From Klebsormidium nitens (taxonomy: Eukaryota; Streptophyta; Klebsormidiophyceae; Klebsormidiales; Klebsormidiaceae), in contig DF237049.1 in NCBI GenBank assembly GCA_000708835.1, positions 124,001 to 188,000 of the forward strand: a stretch of 64,000 bases of DNA, given 5' to 3'. The notes under the pieces were generated by a model that was not told the DNA's origin, did not search any database, and was given only the letters and a program-made list of their open reading frames with translations. Below, piece after piece: positions 34,644 through 47,600 of the stretch. How positions within the stretch are numbered: the first letter of the stretch is position 1; each line of letters opens with the position of its first letter. A program made the translations under genes and the position numbers.

Positions 34644-37239
34644 CTATCTTCGGTTTCCTTCTCTTTTGCGTTTGATGTACTCTTTGGCGGTCCCATAGAA
34701 GCCCCAGATAACGGACGGCAGCAGGAAGCCGAAGCCGATGAACCCAAACTGCAGTAAGTGAGCAGCAGGTCAGCACGACGACTTTGAGTGGATTGAGTGA
34801 CCTGGAAATGTTATTCCTTTTAATCAGACGTCTCAAGTCGAGGAGTTCGGCCAGATGCCTGATAAGCGAGGTATGTCGGCCGGCAGCAAGAGAAAGCATC
34901 GACGCTTTCCACAGGGCCACTTTAAGATTGCGAAGACCATATAATGTGCTCAGCAAGAGGATCCGACAACAGGAAAAAGAATCCTGATTGTTGACGGTGA
35001 TTGCATGTAAGGCAGACTGCGCGAATCACCAGCAATAATTGGGCGCAACATGGAGAGGGTATCGTCAAGATCTTCGCCGTGTTCTTTGCGACCGGCTATT
35101 GCGCGACCAAGTTTGACGCTGAGCAAGACACGATCTGCATAAGCAACTTATCGCCGATACACTACGTCAGTTCAGACATGGAAAGCCTAACATGCTGCCG
35201 GGGAGGCTTACCGCCGTGCTCGCTTTGGTGCGCGAGCAGAACTTGCTGAAGATGCCTGTCTGGCAGATGCCCCGGGGGTACGCGGGGCGCGCGCTCCTGT
35301 CGTTCAGTGTCGTCAGCCTGCGCGGGGAGAGACGGATGCGTCAGAGGGGGCTCAGCCTGGCGCACGCGAAAATTCACGTTCCAGGATTGACCCAAAGGAA
35401 GCCTTAGGTTACTTGAAAACCATATAACTCCGCTGGCTAGTAGCTCTAGTCCATCTTTCAAATGTTATTCTGCCGATTACGTTCGCATCCTGACGTCCCG
35501 TTTCTATCTGAAGAGCATGTGAAGGCTTTGGCAGCCGATCCTGCCTCGCTTCTTCAAGATCGTCACAGATTCAAAACTCTGTTTCAAGACCTGGTGAAGG
35601 ACTCGAGCCTCAACCTCACAACTCAGCAAAGCGGGCAGATCGGTGTGGATTTTGAGTGGCAGAGCTCACGCTGCGCTGGCGCACGCAGCCCCGTAGACCA
35701 GCAGAAGGATCGCCTGCAAAGCACGCGAGCACTCGCTGAGATCGCATTTGGCGAAGTACTCTGCTCCAAGTATGGAAGCTACATGCCCTTGGCTGCAAGC
35801 CTTTCTAGTAAGCTCCCAAGATCGATGCAGCAGTCGTACTCTTTCCTGGACATTCCGTCATAATTCTCCTTCCAAACCTACGGGTTTTTTTGGTTTGTAG
35901 GTTTCCCACTGACCCATCGCGGAGATTTAATTAGTTGCAACGCCTGTAAAGTTCAAGCAGCAAGAGCAATCTGTTGAGTTCTGGTTTGGCGCTGCTCACG
36001 ACGTCGAGGGTGGTGACGGCGGCCTGGCGCGTGAAGGTGCTCATCAACTTGCTGACCTCGTTCAGCAGCATGCACAGCGTCCACGTGGCACCGATCACCG
36101 TGGCCGCCACCAGGAAAGTGAACGCCTGGCAAGGGGGACAAACTCGGTGAGTAGCCGAAGAGGAGACGAAGATGGCGAAACGAACCGTGGGTTCAACCGC
36201 AAGGATCTCTATGGACCATGGATTTCCAATGAACGTGCCTTGTTACTTCATCATAAGCGGTCAAGGTACGACGCTTGGCAGTGCAACGTGAACGGATCGA
36301 TCCCCGTAAACTTCAGAGCCCTTCTAAAATGGTTTACAAAGAAGACTGCGGGGCTTGTTTTGACCACAGCAGATTCAGAGCCAAAAAATGGGATGGGTAA
36401 CAGAGTTACGAAATCTCTGGGCGTCGGTATTGGCAACACTAAGATGTTCAAAGAAAGCCAGGTTTTGAGTTTCGATTATGTTGGGAAATTGGCTAAAGCG
36501 TACTCAATTCGTTCAATCCTCTTGCACAAACATGCCTGCAAATCGCTCCCATTGGGCTGTACGATTGAAGATCTTGCTCGCTTCCTATATCCGACTTTTG
36601 CTTCCTCCCCAATCGCTTTTGCGCACCAAATACGTTCTGCAAGGACGGAGCAGCATCCATTAGGGTCGAGAGACCGGTTTCTACTTTTCAGCCTTTATTG
36701 ATTTTGTCCTTCCGCTGCGTCGAGGGCCCCACCTGGAAGTCGGAGAAGAGCAGTCCGTTGTCCCCCGACGCCGCGATGACGGAGAAGGCCACGCAGAAGG
36801 CGGCCAGCTGCAGGAAGCGCAGCAGCACCCCGCCGATGTGCGCCCAGTGCCGGCCCCGCCCTATCCCCGCCAGCCGCTCCTTCAGCTTCTTCTTCCCCGC
36901 CTTCTTCTCCTCCCGGGGTGGACGTGCAGGCGCGGCCGCCTCGACCAATGGCCGCGCGGGCGGCCTCTCGGGAGGAGCGGCCGCGGGAGCCGCTGTGGGA
37001 GGCGGTGCCCGGGGCGGTTCCTTGGCTGGCGGGACGCTGGGCCCTGCTGCCACCGGCGGCTTCACACCGGGCTCCGCTTCGCGGCGACGCTCCGCTGGTG
37101 GGGCAGCCTCAGCGCGCGGCCGCTCGGGGCGGCCCTCGACCGGGATGGTCCGCCCGATGACAGCGGAAGGAACGGGCGTGAGCTCCTCCTCCTCCCCCGC
37201 TTCCTGCACCCAGGTCTCTTCCTCGACCAGCTCCGCCAT
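34644..37239 (-). CDS. CASP-like membrane protein with long cytosolic N-terminus
   Basis: Minus-strand exons: 37239-36733, 36125-36000, 35713-35670, 35317-35212, 34748-34644; 295 residues. ATG 37239 is the first after an in-frame TAG near the upstream end; the longer frame upstream starts only at GTG. The first ~125 residues are acidic, then Pro/Ala/Glu-rich, then Lys-rich (EEKKAGKKKLKERLAG) and lack a signal. Four membrane spans follow: GVLLRFLQLAAFCVAFSVI, AFTFLVAATVIGATWTLCML, DVAILLLVYGAACASAAL and FGFIGFGFLLPSVIWGFY. The conserved Arg of TM1 and Asp at the start of TM3 are both present, as is the second extracellular loop with paired cysteines (GICQTGIFSKFCSRTKAS). The family (MARVEL/CASPL) forms plasma-membrane scaffold domains; CASPs build the Casparian strip platform in vascular plants. 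It lies head to head with the second copy at 38524. Confidence 0.9.
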
Positions 37240-38523
37240 CCCGGTATGGACCGTCCACAGGGCCAGCGACACGGCCAGGACGAACGTGCGCGAAGTGCCC
37301 CTCCTCTTCTAGTTCTCTCTCTCTAAGACAAGCAGCAAACAGCGGACGGGCACGATTGACTTGCAACACGAGGGGATTTTTGAGCCCGGCGCTTCTTCAG
37401 CCCTGCGCTGCCATCAAAGAGGAGCGCTCAGGTTGTGACTGTTCGTTGAGGAGATACAAAAAACTCTGTATGTCTTCAGGCAAGCAGGACCCACCCTGGC
37501 GTCGTTCTCATTTACGCTCGCAGGATGATGTGAGAAATGAAACATCACCTTGGCGCATCAGTTCCAGAGTACCTAGAACGAAACTCTTCCTCTGTAAGTC
37601 TGCGTTTTATGGAAGTGAGGCTTCCCGGCCGTCCCCCGTTTTCCCTGCACTGTCCTGTGCCAGCGTTCATGCGCGCCATCCCTGATGTTCCCTGGACAGG
37701 CTTCCTTGGGTCATGCTCGAACAGCTGCCTATGCCCGCTAGAATCACCTTTCTCTTAACTCTCAATTTCGCCTCCGGCTGTTCGTCTCTCCACCATGACA
37801 TACACCAGAGTACAAGCAAGGCGCTGGACTCTTCTCAGGGTCGCCACGTCACCGGCTTGACCCAGTGTCCTCATGCATCGTCGGCCTGAGCCCCCAGCCT
37901 GGATGTTCTGGCACCCGACTTCGACGAACTTTCAGTGCTGGAGGGGACGTAGAAAGGTACGGCATACCTATGGCAAAGTCGAACCGCGCACCGTCCCCTC
38001 CAAGCAGTCTTGTCGGACGGCGCGCAAATAGAAACCGAGAAAGTCAATGCGGAAGGTCAGTCTGTTTTAGTGTCGTCGCAGGGGCGCCGCTTTCTGTGAG
38101 CTGCTAGGTAGGCAGCTCTCTGCCTCGGATCTTTTCAGATTCAGAATAGCTTACGCATCCGGAAGCTGCAGGCCAGGGCCCCATTGCATTGAATGCCTGA
38201 GTAGGCATCAGGCGCAGCGGACGTTATTGCACCAGATGAGCGCGCCGCACCCACCATCCAGAGCAACATTCAGAAAGCAGTCCGGTTTTGATGAAAGAGA
38301 AGAGTGACGCAAAGCCACGATGAGGTCGAAGTTTGGCATGACTGAAAGCAGGTTCTCCGCGCTCCATTACTTGTGAGCATTTTGCCACCGGCTGAAGCAA
38401 CCTCCTTCAGAAGCAAAGGACGGCGCTTTTCTTCCGCGAGCAATATTGAGTCAGAAATCTGTGTACGTTGCTGTCTGTGAAAGTATTTCAACGCATAGGC
38501 GTCTGGAAGTTTTTGAGTTGTCG
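37240..38523. promoter_or_regulatory. shared divergent intergenic region of two CASP-like genes
   Basis: The 1,284 bp between the ATGs of two head-to-head CASP-like genes must contain both promoters. CT-rich runs lie just upstream of the minus-strand gene (37305-37325). No TATA box or repeated operator is obvious, and no other gene is supported. Confidence 0.45.
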
Positions 38524-40340
38524 ATGGCAGATGACGAGCGGCGGCCGCGGCGGCGCAAGGTGACGGCCTGGAACATTTTTAGCCCCCTGCTGCGCTTCTT
38601 TCAGCTGGCGACCCTCATCTGCTCTTTCAGGTAAGGCGAACGCTCCGTCTATGAAAACGAGGTCCAAGAAAAGAACAAGTGAGTTTCTATCATTTCTCTA
38701 GAACTTAGGCCTATGCTGCAGCGTGGTATGAAACGGGCCGCAAGGAAGTGGCGATAGGGCACGGGGAGGCAGCCCAATAATCTGCTATTCATTGCTGCCC
38801 GGGGCAACAGCAATTAGGTCACATGCTCTTCAAAAGAAAACCTCAACAGGACTTGTAGCCTTTTCTACCGCAATTTTGACTGCACGCTCGCTTGAAAGAG
38901 GATTCGATGCAAGATTTCAGTGCTCCAAGTTTACCCACAATCTGCAAACCATCCCCTTCGCCAGGAATCCTCTTCACTTCTTCACGCAGACCATTTTAAA
39001 TGCTTTCGGTCTCCCCTTAAAAAAAATCGCCTCCTTTCCCCGGAACAAGTGCGCGCTCTCTCTTCAGCACCTCACCCCCCTTCTTCTCTTTTGCCACGCC
39101 GCAGCGTGCTGGTGCGGTCGAGCACCAACGGCATCAACTGGAGGCAGTACCAGGGCTTCAAGTTTCTGCTGTCCGGCACAGTCATCGCCGCCTTCTGGGC
39201 GCTCTGCATGCTTATCTACGACCTCTTCCGCCTCTGCCTCGGCCGGGGCCTCCCCGGCCTGGGGGCACTCGCCCTCGTCGTCCTCGGAGAATGGGTGAGC
39301 CACTCACTACCCTTTATTGTCAGAGAGTGGATCATTTGGTTCAACTTCTTTGTTCCAAGAGCTGCTCGCATCTCCAGCGAACCGGATTGCAGCAGAGAGT
39401 GAGCGGCGCGAAGGAAGGGGAGCTGTCAGCTCCGGCCTCAAGGCATTTTCCGACGCTCGAAACTGGGCTATCTGAGGCTTCGTATTTCTTTTCTGCCAGT
39501 TGTCGGCCCCCACTGGTAGACGTAAACGAACTATAACGTAACAAGCTCAAAGCGAGTCGATCCTGTCGCTTCTTTACCCGCACACCATCTCCAGCGATTC
39601 TGCTTCTCATGTTGCCTGCTTGCATACTGGCGCCCCATCGATTGACCCCCGTCTCCGTGGTGGCAGATCGCTCTTCTGATGACATACGGCGCGGGGTGCG
39701 CGGGCGCGGGGCTGACGACGTTCAACGACGAGGGCGCGTTCCCGTTCCGTCAGGCCGCCTGCGAGGGCTCCACCCCCTTCAACAGCTTCTGCGCGCGCAC
39801 GAAGGCCTCCGTCGCTGTGAGTGCCCTCCCTTCACATGAGTGGCCTCCCCTCAACCGGAATCTGTGCACAGAACATGGTCCAAATTTGCCTTTCCCTGCT
39901 CATCCACCTGCCGTCCTCCACTTACGCTACTACGTAACAACCCGTAAAAGAGGGAAAAGGGCCACACGGCACCTATCCCTATTGCAGACTGTGGTTCCCG
40001 CAGGGCACGGCGACGCGGAACATTTCGTTCTGCCCCTGGGTCTAACGACGCCCTTGTCAGACAACGTGAAATGAGTTTGTACTCTTGCTTCAAGCCTCGT
40101 TCTCCTGACCGAATTATGCGATTGGGTTGCCTGTGGCTCGCCTTAATACATTATTTTGGCACCTAGTATGAACTCTTAATGATATACTGAGAGATTCGCA
40201 CTTCTTCTTTGCAGCTGGCTTTCATCGCCTTCTTCTTCTTCCTTCCCTCCGTGGTCTGGTCGTCATCCAAGCTGGCCTACAAATGCGCCGAAAGGAGAAT
40301 AATTCCCGAGGACAAGGGCAAAGCAGTCGAGATGGCGTAG
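38524..40340 (+). CDS. CASP-like membrane protein
   Basis: Exons: 38524-38630, 39105-39294, 39667-39816, 40215-40340; 190 residues, typical CASPL size. It starts with a short basic tail (MADDERRPRRRK) and has four membrane spans: SPLLRFFQLATLICSFSVLV, FKFLLSGTVIAAFWALCMLI, WIALLMTYGAGCAGAGL and LAFIAFFFFLPSVVWSSSKL. TM1 keeps the family Arg. At the start of TM3 the usual Asp is replaced by Glu (LGEW). The loop GLTTFNDEGAFP then STPFNSFCARTKAS aligns with the minus-strand copy (LTTLNDRSARPA, FCSRTKAS), and intron positions agree around that exon, so the two are ancient duplicates. In-frame sequence upstream to 38446 starts only at a non-ATG codon, so ATG 38524 is chosen. Role inferred as plasma-membrane domain scaffold. 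Confidence 0.9.
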
Positions 40341-41554
40341 GCGAAGGCTATCTGGCAAATTAGCCGACAGAGATTGTTTGATCAAGTCTGCATAACACGC
40401 ATGACTAAATGCGTCAAGCCCGGCCCAGACGTTCGGACTCCACGTATTCAAGAACGTCAACTGGCTTGGGTTAGCTGTTGGCAGGATGACCCGTCTGTAA
40501 CGATTGCTCATCATTCTTAGTAAAGAGCAATCAACGCTGTCAATGGATCGTATCTGGCGCGCGCAAAAGCTTACATGGGTAGTGTTCGTCGCGCCACGGT
40601 GATGTCTGTGGTAGGCCAGGATGGTGACACGGCATGCCATATGACAGACCTCTTTCTCGCGCCCCCACGCTGTAAGGTGTGCGTGTGCAGCCGCCTAGCT
40701 GGTGCAGCATGTTTGAAGAGTTCATTCACCGTGTCTCTATCAGGATGTGGCGTGGTACGTCCACAATACTGTTAGCCAAGGATCGAGGCCGTTTGCAAGG
40801 ACGTGCGTGCATTGCCTTGACGGTTGCAGTATGCTGCATAACTCAGATGGGCTTCTATATCAAACGAGCAGGCCACAATGAGTCTGAAACCGTACATCAG
40901 CCGCAGACGCACGCCCAAACACAAACAACATTATAATCCGCACGTACCTTTGATAGCATCGATTTAATGCCGCCATTATCGCAATTGCAGTCCCACACCG
41001 GAAAACGTACATGCTACAATACCTATTATCAAAGTGAGCTTCTTGTCACGGTGAATTCATGTGCATACCGACTTTAGAAAATATGCACTGGCACCGTACG
41101 TGGGTACGTGGGCCGGTCGTATCCACGAGCATCAAGCGTCCCTCTTCTTCGCATCACTCAAGTCGAGGCGACAGTGAAGAATTCTGACCGATTGGCAGCT
41201 CGCCCTATTGATTTCGTCCAATCAGGACCCATGATCTTGCATTGTGAAGAGGTTGACCATGCAGTGCAGACTGCCTGAGCCCAAATAGCAGGGCGCGCGT
41301 GTCAAGGTTGCATCATTTAGAAGTCTTCCAAAATAGGAAACCCAAAGCGTTCACTTCGAGCTTATCGGTGGTCGATATATGTACAGGCAGCAACAGGTTA
41401 CAAAAGAGATCTCCCAACTTTGTCAGGCAGTACGTAAAACTCGATTCCCGTACTGCGCATGTGTAATTGTAACCTGATTGGGTTGCACCATGGGCACAGC
41501 ACAGCACAACAGCAATTCGCATCCGATAACGACTTCTCTGGAAAAAGCTTGTGC
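40341..41554. other. intergenic region between convergent genes
   Basis: Between the stops of the CASP-like gene (+) and the WRN-type exonuclease gene (-). GTAC-containing motifs occur near 41095-41110. I see no gene or clear repeat. Confidence 0.5.
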
Positions 41555-43423
41555 TCAACTTGCACTGGCCGTTTTCTTTCCCCCATACTTCCTGTGCCTC
41601 TCCTTCTTTTTCCTTCTAGCCAGCTGCGCTTCAGTCAACTGTCGTCCGTTTCTACTGGCTGTTGCACGCGTCTTTACCCCAGCCAACCCAGCTTCGACGA
41701 CCGGAACTTCCCCAACAACTTGCGTCGATTCCCCTTCGGCAAAAGTATCTTTGGCAGTTGTCGAGCCTCCTTCGAGACTCACGTCAGCCGGTGAGCCCAA
41801 CCCTTGCTGGAGGTGGTCACTTGGTCAAGCTTCAGCGCTGGTCCCCGTCCTCTTCCTGTCCGTCAACACGACCCGCAGATCGCCAACTGCCTCCCCTTGC
41901 CCCTTTTGCGGCAACTTGTCGCAGAGGTCCTCCACCTCCGCCCCTCTGCCCTGTGGAGACTTGTCCTGCCCCGACAATCGTCTCCTCTCTCTTAAAAACG
42001 CTCCATGCGGGTTGACGTCAATCTGCCGCCTCTCTACCTCCCTTGCAAACTCCAACTCAAGCGCACCGTCTTCTCCTCCGACCACTTTCACTTTTCCCTC
42101 ACCTCCCTTTCGAGTCCTCCGAGTGCCCCCAACACTCAACTCCGCAGCGCCCTCGCCCCGCCCACCTCTGTGTCTCTGCAGTGCCTGGTGCACTGCGTGC
42201 GACACCCAGGCGTCCGTTGCTGCGTACGTGACCTGCTTCTGGTCCAGGTCCTGCTCCCAGTTGCTCATGGTCACCCGCTTGTTCTTCACCCAATCCTTGC
42301 GCAGCACCGCCATCGACAGTGCGCGCAGCCCCGCCTGCCGCAGCTCTGGCCGCCCCAGCACCTCCCCCGCCAGCACCGCCAGCTCCACCGCCCCGTCGCA
42401 CTCCAGCCCGTAGTCGCGCGCCAGCTTGCGCAGGTCCTCCCGCACGCCCACGCCTGGCGGGCATCGAACGACTTCAGAATCAGAACATGCATCTTGGGGG
42501 AAGGGGGGCATGTAAGATGTCAAGCCCCAACATACCGATTTTTGGGAGCGACAATCAGAGACCATCGTGTGTGGCCATGCGTGTGGCCCCAACATGATCC
42601 CAGAGACAGAAGGAGTCTTCCAAGACTGCCAAGAGGATCTAATCCTGAACTTGGCAAACGACCCTGCCGCACATACGCTAGGCTACTTCAGAATATTGGC
42701 ACTTTCAGTCGGTTGCCTGATCTGTGAGGTTGAAATAAAACCAGCTGTCTGCACTACAGGGCAGTGATGCAATTCTGTGGTAGACAAGGGGGCGACGCGC
42801 ACCTGATAGTGCCACCTCAGGTGCGGCCAAGAGCCTCCTGAGGCCTTCTGGTATGGTGGCCATGCGCTGCATCTGAATGAGGAGGCAGTGCCGCAGCGTG
42901 GACAGCTGCAGCAGCGCCACCGGGTTCTCCCTGCCAACGGCACCACCACCATCAGCAATGGCGCACTGGGGGGTGAGATCAGCAAGCAGGATGCATCAAG
43001 GCCGCAGTCGAGACTCTTATAGCAAGCTATGGAAAGTCTGCTGAGCCTTCTCTCAGACTGGCAGCATTTCAATGGAGCCAAAAGAGAGGAACCCAGGTCC
43101 ACCACAAGAAAGGCGGCCGCGAACCTGCGCCAGCACGCCGACGCAGTTTGTCATCCAAGGTTGTGATGCAGCTACCTGGCGCCCCTCTTGAACGTTGGCT
43201 TCCACTCCACGTCCAGCCCAAAGCTCTCCGCCATGTGCGCGCTGACCCACTGCTCCACCCTCATGGCCTCGTTGGTCAGCGTCACCTCTACATCATTCTC
43301 GAGGATGCAGTACTGCTTCACAACAGTGGCCACCCGGTGGTGCTGGCTAGCACCCGCGCCATGCTCCTCTGCTTGCGCCCCCGCAGCTGCCTTCTGCCTT
43401 TTGCTGGGCCGCTTTCTCTTCAT
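41555..43423 (-). CDS. WRN-type 3'-5' exonuclease (DEDDy)
   Basis: Minus-strand exons: 43423-43176, 42930-42803, 42453 to about 41970, and a last exon of about 41811-41555. ATG 43423 opens with a nuclear-localisation-like KRKRPSKRQK. Exonuclease motifs are ordered as in the WRN exonuclease domain: ExoI FGLDVEWKPTF, strand NPVALLQLSTLRHCLLIQM, ExoII GVGVREDLRKLARDYGLE, and ExoIII VTYAATDAWVSHAVHQAL, giving the DEDDy set. The conserved VTMSNWEQDLDQKQ precedes ExoIII as in plant WRN-exo proteins. The 3' half of exon 3 is uncertain: the frame stays open to a TGA at 41825, but a GAG|GTAGAG donor in phase with the CTCCAG acceptor at 41811 would add a Lys/Arg-rich tail (QLARRKKKERHRKYGGKK). The likely role is DNA repair or recombination in the nucleus, as for Arabidopsis WRNexo. 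No helicase domain is attached. Confidence 0.85.
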
Positions 43424-44602
43424 TTCTTTGACGTCTGGGCTGCAAGCTGTAACACCAGACGGGTATCGAAACAATGCAGCCGCCATAGAATGTGTACACA
43501 CTCTGTATGCACAGGCCCTCCAACTTTCCAATGCTCCGCGATCCGGCCTTGTATGACCTTGAATGGGCTTGAATGGGCGCTTGTGCTGTTGTTATTAGTA
43601 GGTAATTTGGTATGCGTTCAACGCGAGTATGAGGCTGGCATTGTTTGAAGTTTGAACTTTGAATCGATGTTCGAGACTTGATATTGATTCTGTCTGCACA
43701 GCCGCATATGCAGGTCCTCGGATGAAAATGATGGACGGCTGGATGCAAACCAAAAATCGCCACCAGCCATAACAAGATAACACGTCAGCATCTGAAAGAT
43801 TTTCCAAGGGGTCGGTGAGGCTTCGCTGGCCCTATGATGGCCCTGGCTGGTTTTGGGGTTTTAGGGGCGGGGACTCGGGAGTCCATGATGTCCATCGACC
43901 GAAGACTGGCTCTTTTAAGCTTACAAGGTCTTCAATGGCGCGCATGCTGATTTCTAGCACGAGTCACCGTCAAGTTGAGCTCTGCAAGATTCACACATCC
44001 GCACAGATACCGAGAACATGCACCAACGCCGGCAGCATGACATATGGTAGGTGGAGGTCGCAGAATTAATTGGCGGTTGCAATACATGCTAATATTGTGT
44101 TATCTGTGTACCTTTGGAAAAGTTGCACATGGCAGCTGTCACAGTGAACCCAGTCGTAGTCGCCCGCAGTCTTCAAGCGGCCTTTCCGTATAACATATAC
44201 AGTATAACTTTTGACTCATGAGGACGGACACACTTAATTAGCCACCGCAATTGCACCATGCAATCTCATGCCACTGTGTTGCACTTACATCGATGGGACT
44301 TTATTGCCTGCAGTCCTCAACAAGGCAAACCGCCCACCTCAAATGTCGAACATGGATGACAGCATGTTCGAAGTCTCCTTACGAAACCCAATGTTAATCG
44401 TAGCTCAAACGATAAATATATGTATGCCATGGAAGCCTATTGTCCATGTGACTAGGGCGTTTTGGAAAGAGAACATTGTCGCAGTCTTCATTGGGCCATA
44501 CGAAGGTCGATCAATACGCCTTGAGGCGACCGAAGCGTTCTGCATTGTAAAACGCAGACTGACGGTAAGTTGCAATGGGGAGGGTCTTGAGGCAATAGTA
44601 TC
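43424..44602. other. intergenic region, no gene seen
   Basis: Upstream of the WRN-type exonuclease start and downstream of the SEPSECS stop, both on minus. Open frames here (for example 44268-44606 plus) have no recognisable content. Confidence 0.5.
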
Positions 44603-47600
44603 TTAGCTGGAAAGGGGGCTGTTCGTGAGTTCACTTGTATGCATTGGCCTTCTTGAATTCCCAAACTTTTTCCGGAAGTCGGCAAAGCAGCGTTCGAGGC
44701 GGGTGATGAAGGTGTCCACCTCTTCGCATGTCGACCCTATTGCAGCCGCCGCAGTCATGTACGAGTAGGGGAACCTGCAAAGCGCTTTCATCCTTTAGCG
44801 CCTCACTTGGCCGGCTCACGTCCTCTTTCCAAATGTCAAGACTAGTGTCTTATTTCATCAAGTCGGGCTGCATGTTCTTCATTCTCTCGGGACGTGCACA
44901 CAACAGCACCAAGGCACTGAATCGTGTGAAAGAATCCGTTCAATGTTCAGTCTTTCCACGCAGGAGTCGACTGTGCTTGAAGCTAATCCCCCACAGATTG
45001 TCCAATGGATATCCAAACGGTCGAAGCTTTTGAAAGAGACGAGGGCTGAGATTAACACTGTCGATCGCACTTATCCGTAGACAAAAATTGTCGGCGCCCC
45101 AGTATGTTGCTTACTTGTCGTATGACGATCCGAAGCCAGCAAAAGGGATCCCTTCGATGACTTTGTCGTCTCCCCTTGGAATGACCCGACTCCCGGAGAC
45201 GCACCTGCAAGCCCTGACCTTAGTTTGAGTACACGGGACCGCTGGTCTACGAACTCTGTTGAACCGTCAAGGCATTGTCTCTTCAGAAGCCGACACGAAA
45301 GATTCAAGACCATCAACCAGTTAAAGAGTAGAGAAGGGGAAGATACACAGGAGAAGCACGACTTTTACCCGTGTGCAGGCATTGGAGAGGGCACGTACCT
45401 GGCAAAGAGCATGGAGCCAAAGAACGTGAGCTGCGAGGACGGCTTGCGGCCTCCTCCTTGCGTGGCCGGCCTTCCGGCCCCATCTGGACCTGATGCGTCC
45501 GCGTCCCCTGGCTCCGCAGGCTCCCCTCCGGAGTCTACTCCAGCGGAAACGGAGCCCTCGTCCTCGCGTACATGCCCCGAGACCGACCCGCCTGCTTCAT
45601 CGTGTTCAGGCAGGCGCTGCCGAAGTTCTGCAGTCTCCTCGCTTGGGTGTGCGCAATCCCCGTCCTCACGCCGCAGCTGGGCTGCCTCCGTAACCCCTTG
45701 CGTGTACTCGCCAGTCGCAGCAGTGTCTCGTCCACCCACGGCCCCCTCTCGAGCGCCCTCCGGAGGAGCTGATGTCACCCCTTCCTCAGCATGGGTGTTC
45801 CCAGTGCTTCGGGCAGTTGACTCGGCTGTCACGGAAGCTGGGCCTATGTCTGAGGCGGCTGGCTGCAAAGGGACGGCACCGACAGGTTCCTGACGGTTTC
45901 CAAGTGAAACCTGTCCAGGGGCAGCAGCGGCACAGGGCTTCGTTGTGCTTTGAACCGGCTGCCGCAAGTCGAGGGTGGTGAGGGTGAGGGCCAGCGAGAT
46001 GGGGTTGTCGGGGGTGTGCAACAGCCGCTCGCCTGCACAACAGACCGCCCAAACCACAGTCAGACCCGGTGGCTGGAATCCTGACGTAGTGGTCAGAAAC
46101 CCTTTCGTGAGCTTGCTGGACACGCCCAAAACCGAGAGTAAGGGCAAAACAACTCGTTCGAACGATTACGAGGTCCGGGGTGAGCCACAGCGAGACTCTC
46201 GTTCATTCGACGTGCACATAGGGTTCGATGCTGAGTGGTCCGAGCAGACAAAGGGTCGCAGCCTTTAAAGCGCAGCCTGACCGGTGTGTGTGCACAGCTT
46301 CCTTCCAACCCAACAACCGTGCATGTGCTTGTACTCGCCCAAGATTTCGCGACAAGCAGGTCGTCAATTTGCGCACGGAGGCCCCGCTTATTGCCCGCTT
46401 AATAACAGGGCAACAGGGGTCGCACCGCTACTGCTGATAGCAAGGAGACGGAACTTGATTTATATCCGAAAGAGCTCCAGGTTAAGTTGAAGTCCGCCTA
46501 GTTACCTTGCGCTTCAGCCACGTGGGTCAGCCGCTGCTTGAGGTAGGCGTACGTCACTTCTCGATCAGCCAGGACCTTCTTCCAGCCTGGACACCCAAGT
46601 GCGCCAAAAGAGTACGGGTCAAAGGAGAGCTGGAGAAACGAAACTCTTGAGCATGTAAGTCTCGTGCTTCGAGATAAAGCAGAGAAATGGTACCGACTCA
46701 GTGCAACAAATCGCAAGTAGTCTCTCGTGAAAACGTGATCAACAAGTCAGCCTGCAAACGTCGAGATGCTAGGCTCCCCACAGCGGAGGAGAGTGGCTAA
46801 GATTCCTGGTTGTGGGTTGTGGGTTGTGAGTTCTGAAAGATACGCTGTTCAAGCGGATCTGACCTGGTTCGAACGGCGCCTATGCGGCCGGACCTTAGCT
46901 AAGAAGTGATGGGAAGCTTCGCGAAAGTCTCCGGCACCCAACGACTTGTCAGAACCTACGAACTTGATTGACTCGAAGCGTCTGCAAGTACTACAGGAGC
47001 TAATCCACCGATGACCAAGACGTCTCGACCTCTCGTGTGCTTCGACGGCATGGACCGGTGCAATTGCAGTCAACGGGATACAGAATTTGTTCCCGCCTGT
47101 CTTTCCAAGGGAGAGTAGCGTGATGAAGACATCCATGAGTGGCGACATGGATGCCCGGCCGGGGTAGGCGCGGTTCATAGCGTCCACCAGGGAACACTCG
47201 CGCGACCCAGCCGCAATCACAGCACCGCCAACCTACGCAAGGCGTGGAAGAGTGGCTTTGAGCACTTGTGATCGAAGTTGAAGCAATATCGGAGCAAGCA
47301 CTTTCTCTCAAAGAACTTCGTGTGCAGGTTTCCAATCCAGCAAACAAGTTCAATGAACCAGGTAAACAAACGGTTGTAGTCGAGCTGTTGCTCGAACGTT
47401 TGTCTCTCGATCGACGAGCTTGCAGTTGGCAGACTTACCGGGACCAGGAAGTTCTTGTCCGTGCTCTGAATGACGGCATCAACACGCCCGCGACGCCAGG
47501 CTTGGGTGATGGAGCCGCAGATCACTGCACACTGCCTCATAACTTTTTAGATGGGGACTGCAGCGCTTCACTATCTTAGGGGGCCACGTATGGCGCTATT

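Noticed and set aside
35462-35863. 133-codon plus-strand frame
   Set aside because: It overlaps exon 3 of the minus-strand CASP-like gene, which has a conserved membrane segment in frame.
36147-36701. 184-codon plus-strand frame
   Set aside because: It lies within intron 1 of the minus-strand CASP-like gene and has no recognisable motif.
41478-42413. 311-codon plus-strand frame, Ser/Pro/Thr-rich
   Set aside because: It begins at a non-ATG codon and is antisense to the WRN-type exonuclease exon containing the DEDDy motif.
45225-45893. 222-codon plus-strand frame
   Set aside because: Antisense shadow of SEPSECS exon 10 and its GC-rich in-frame stretch.
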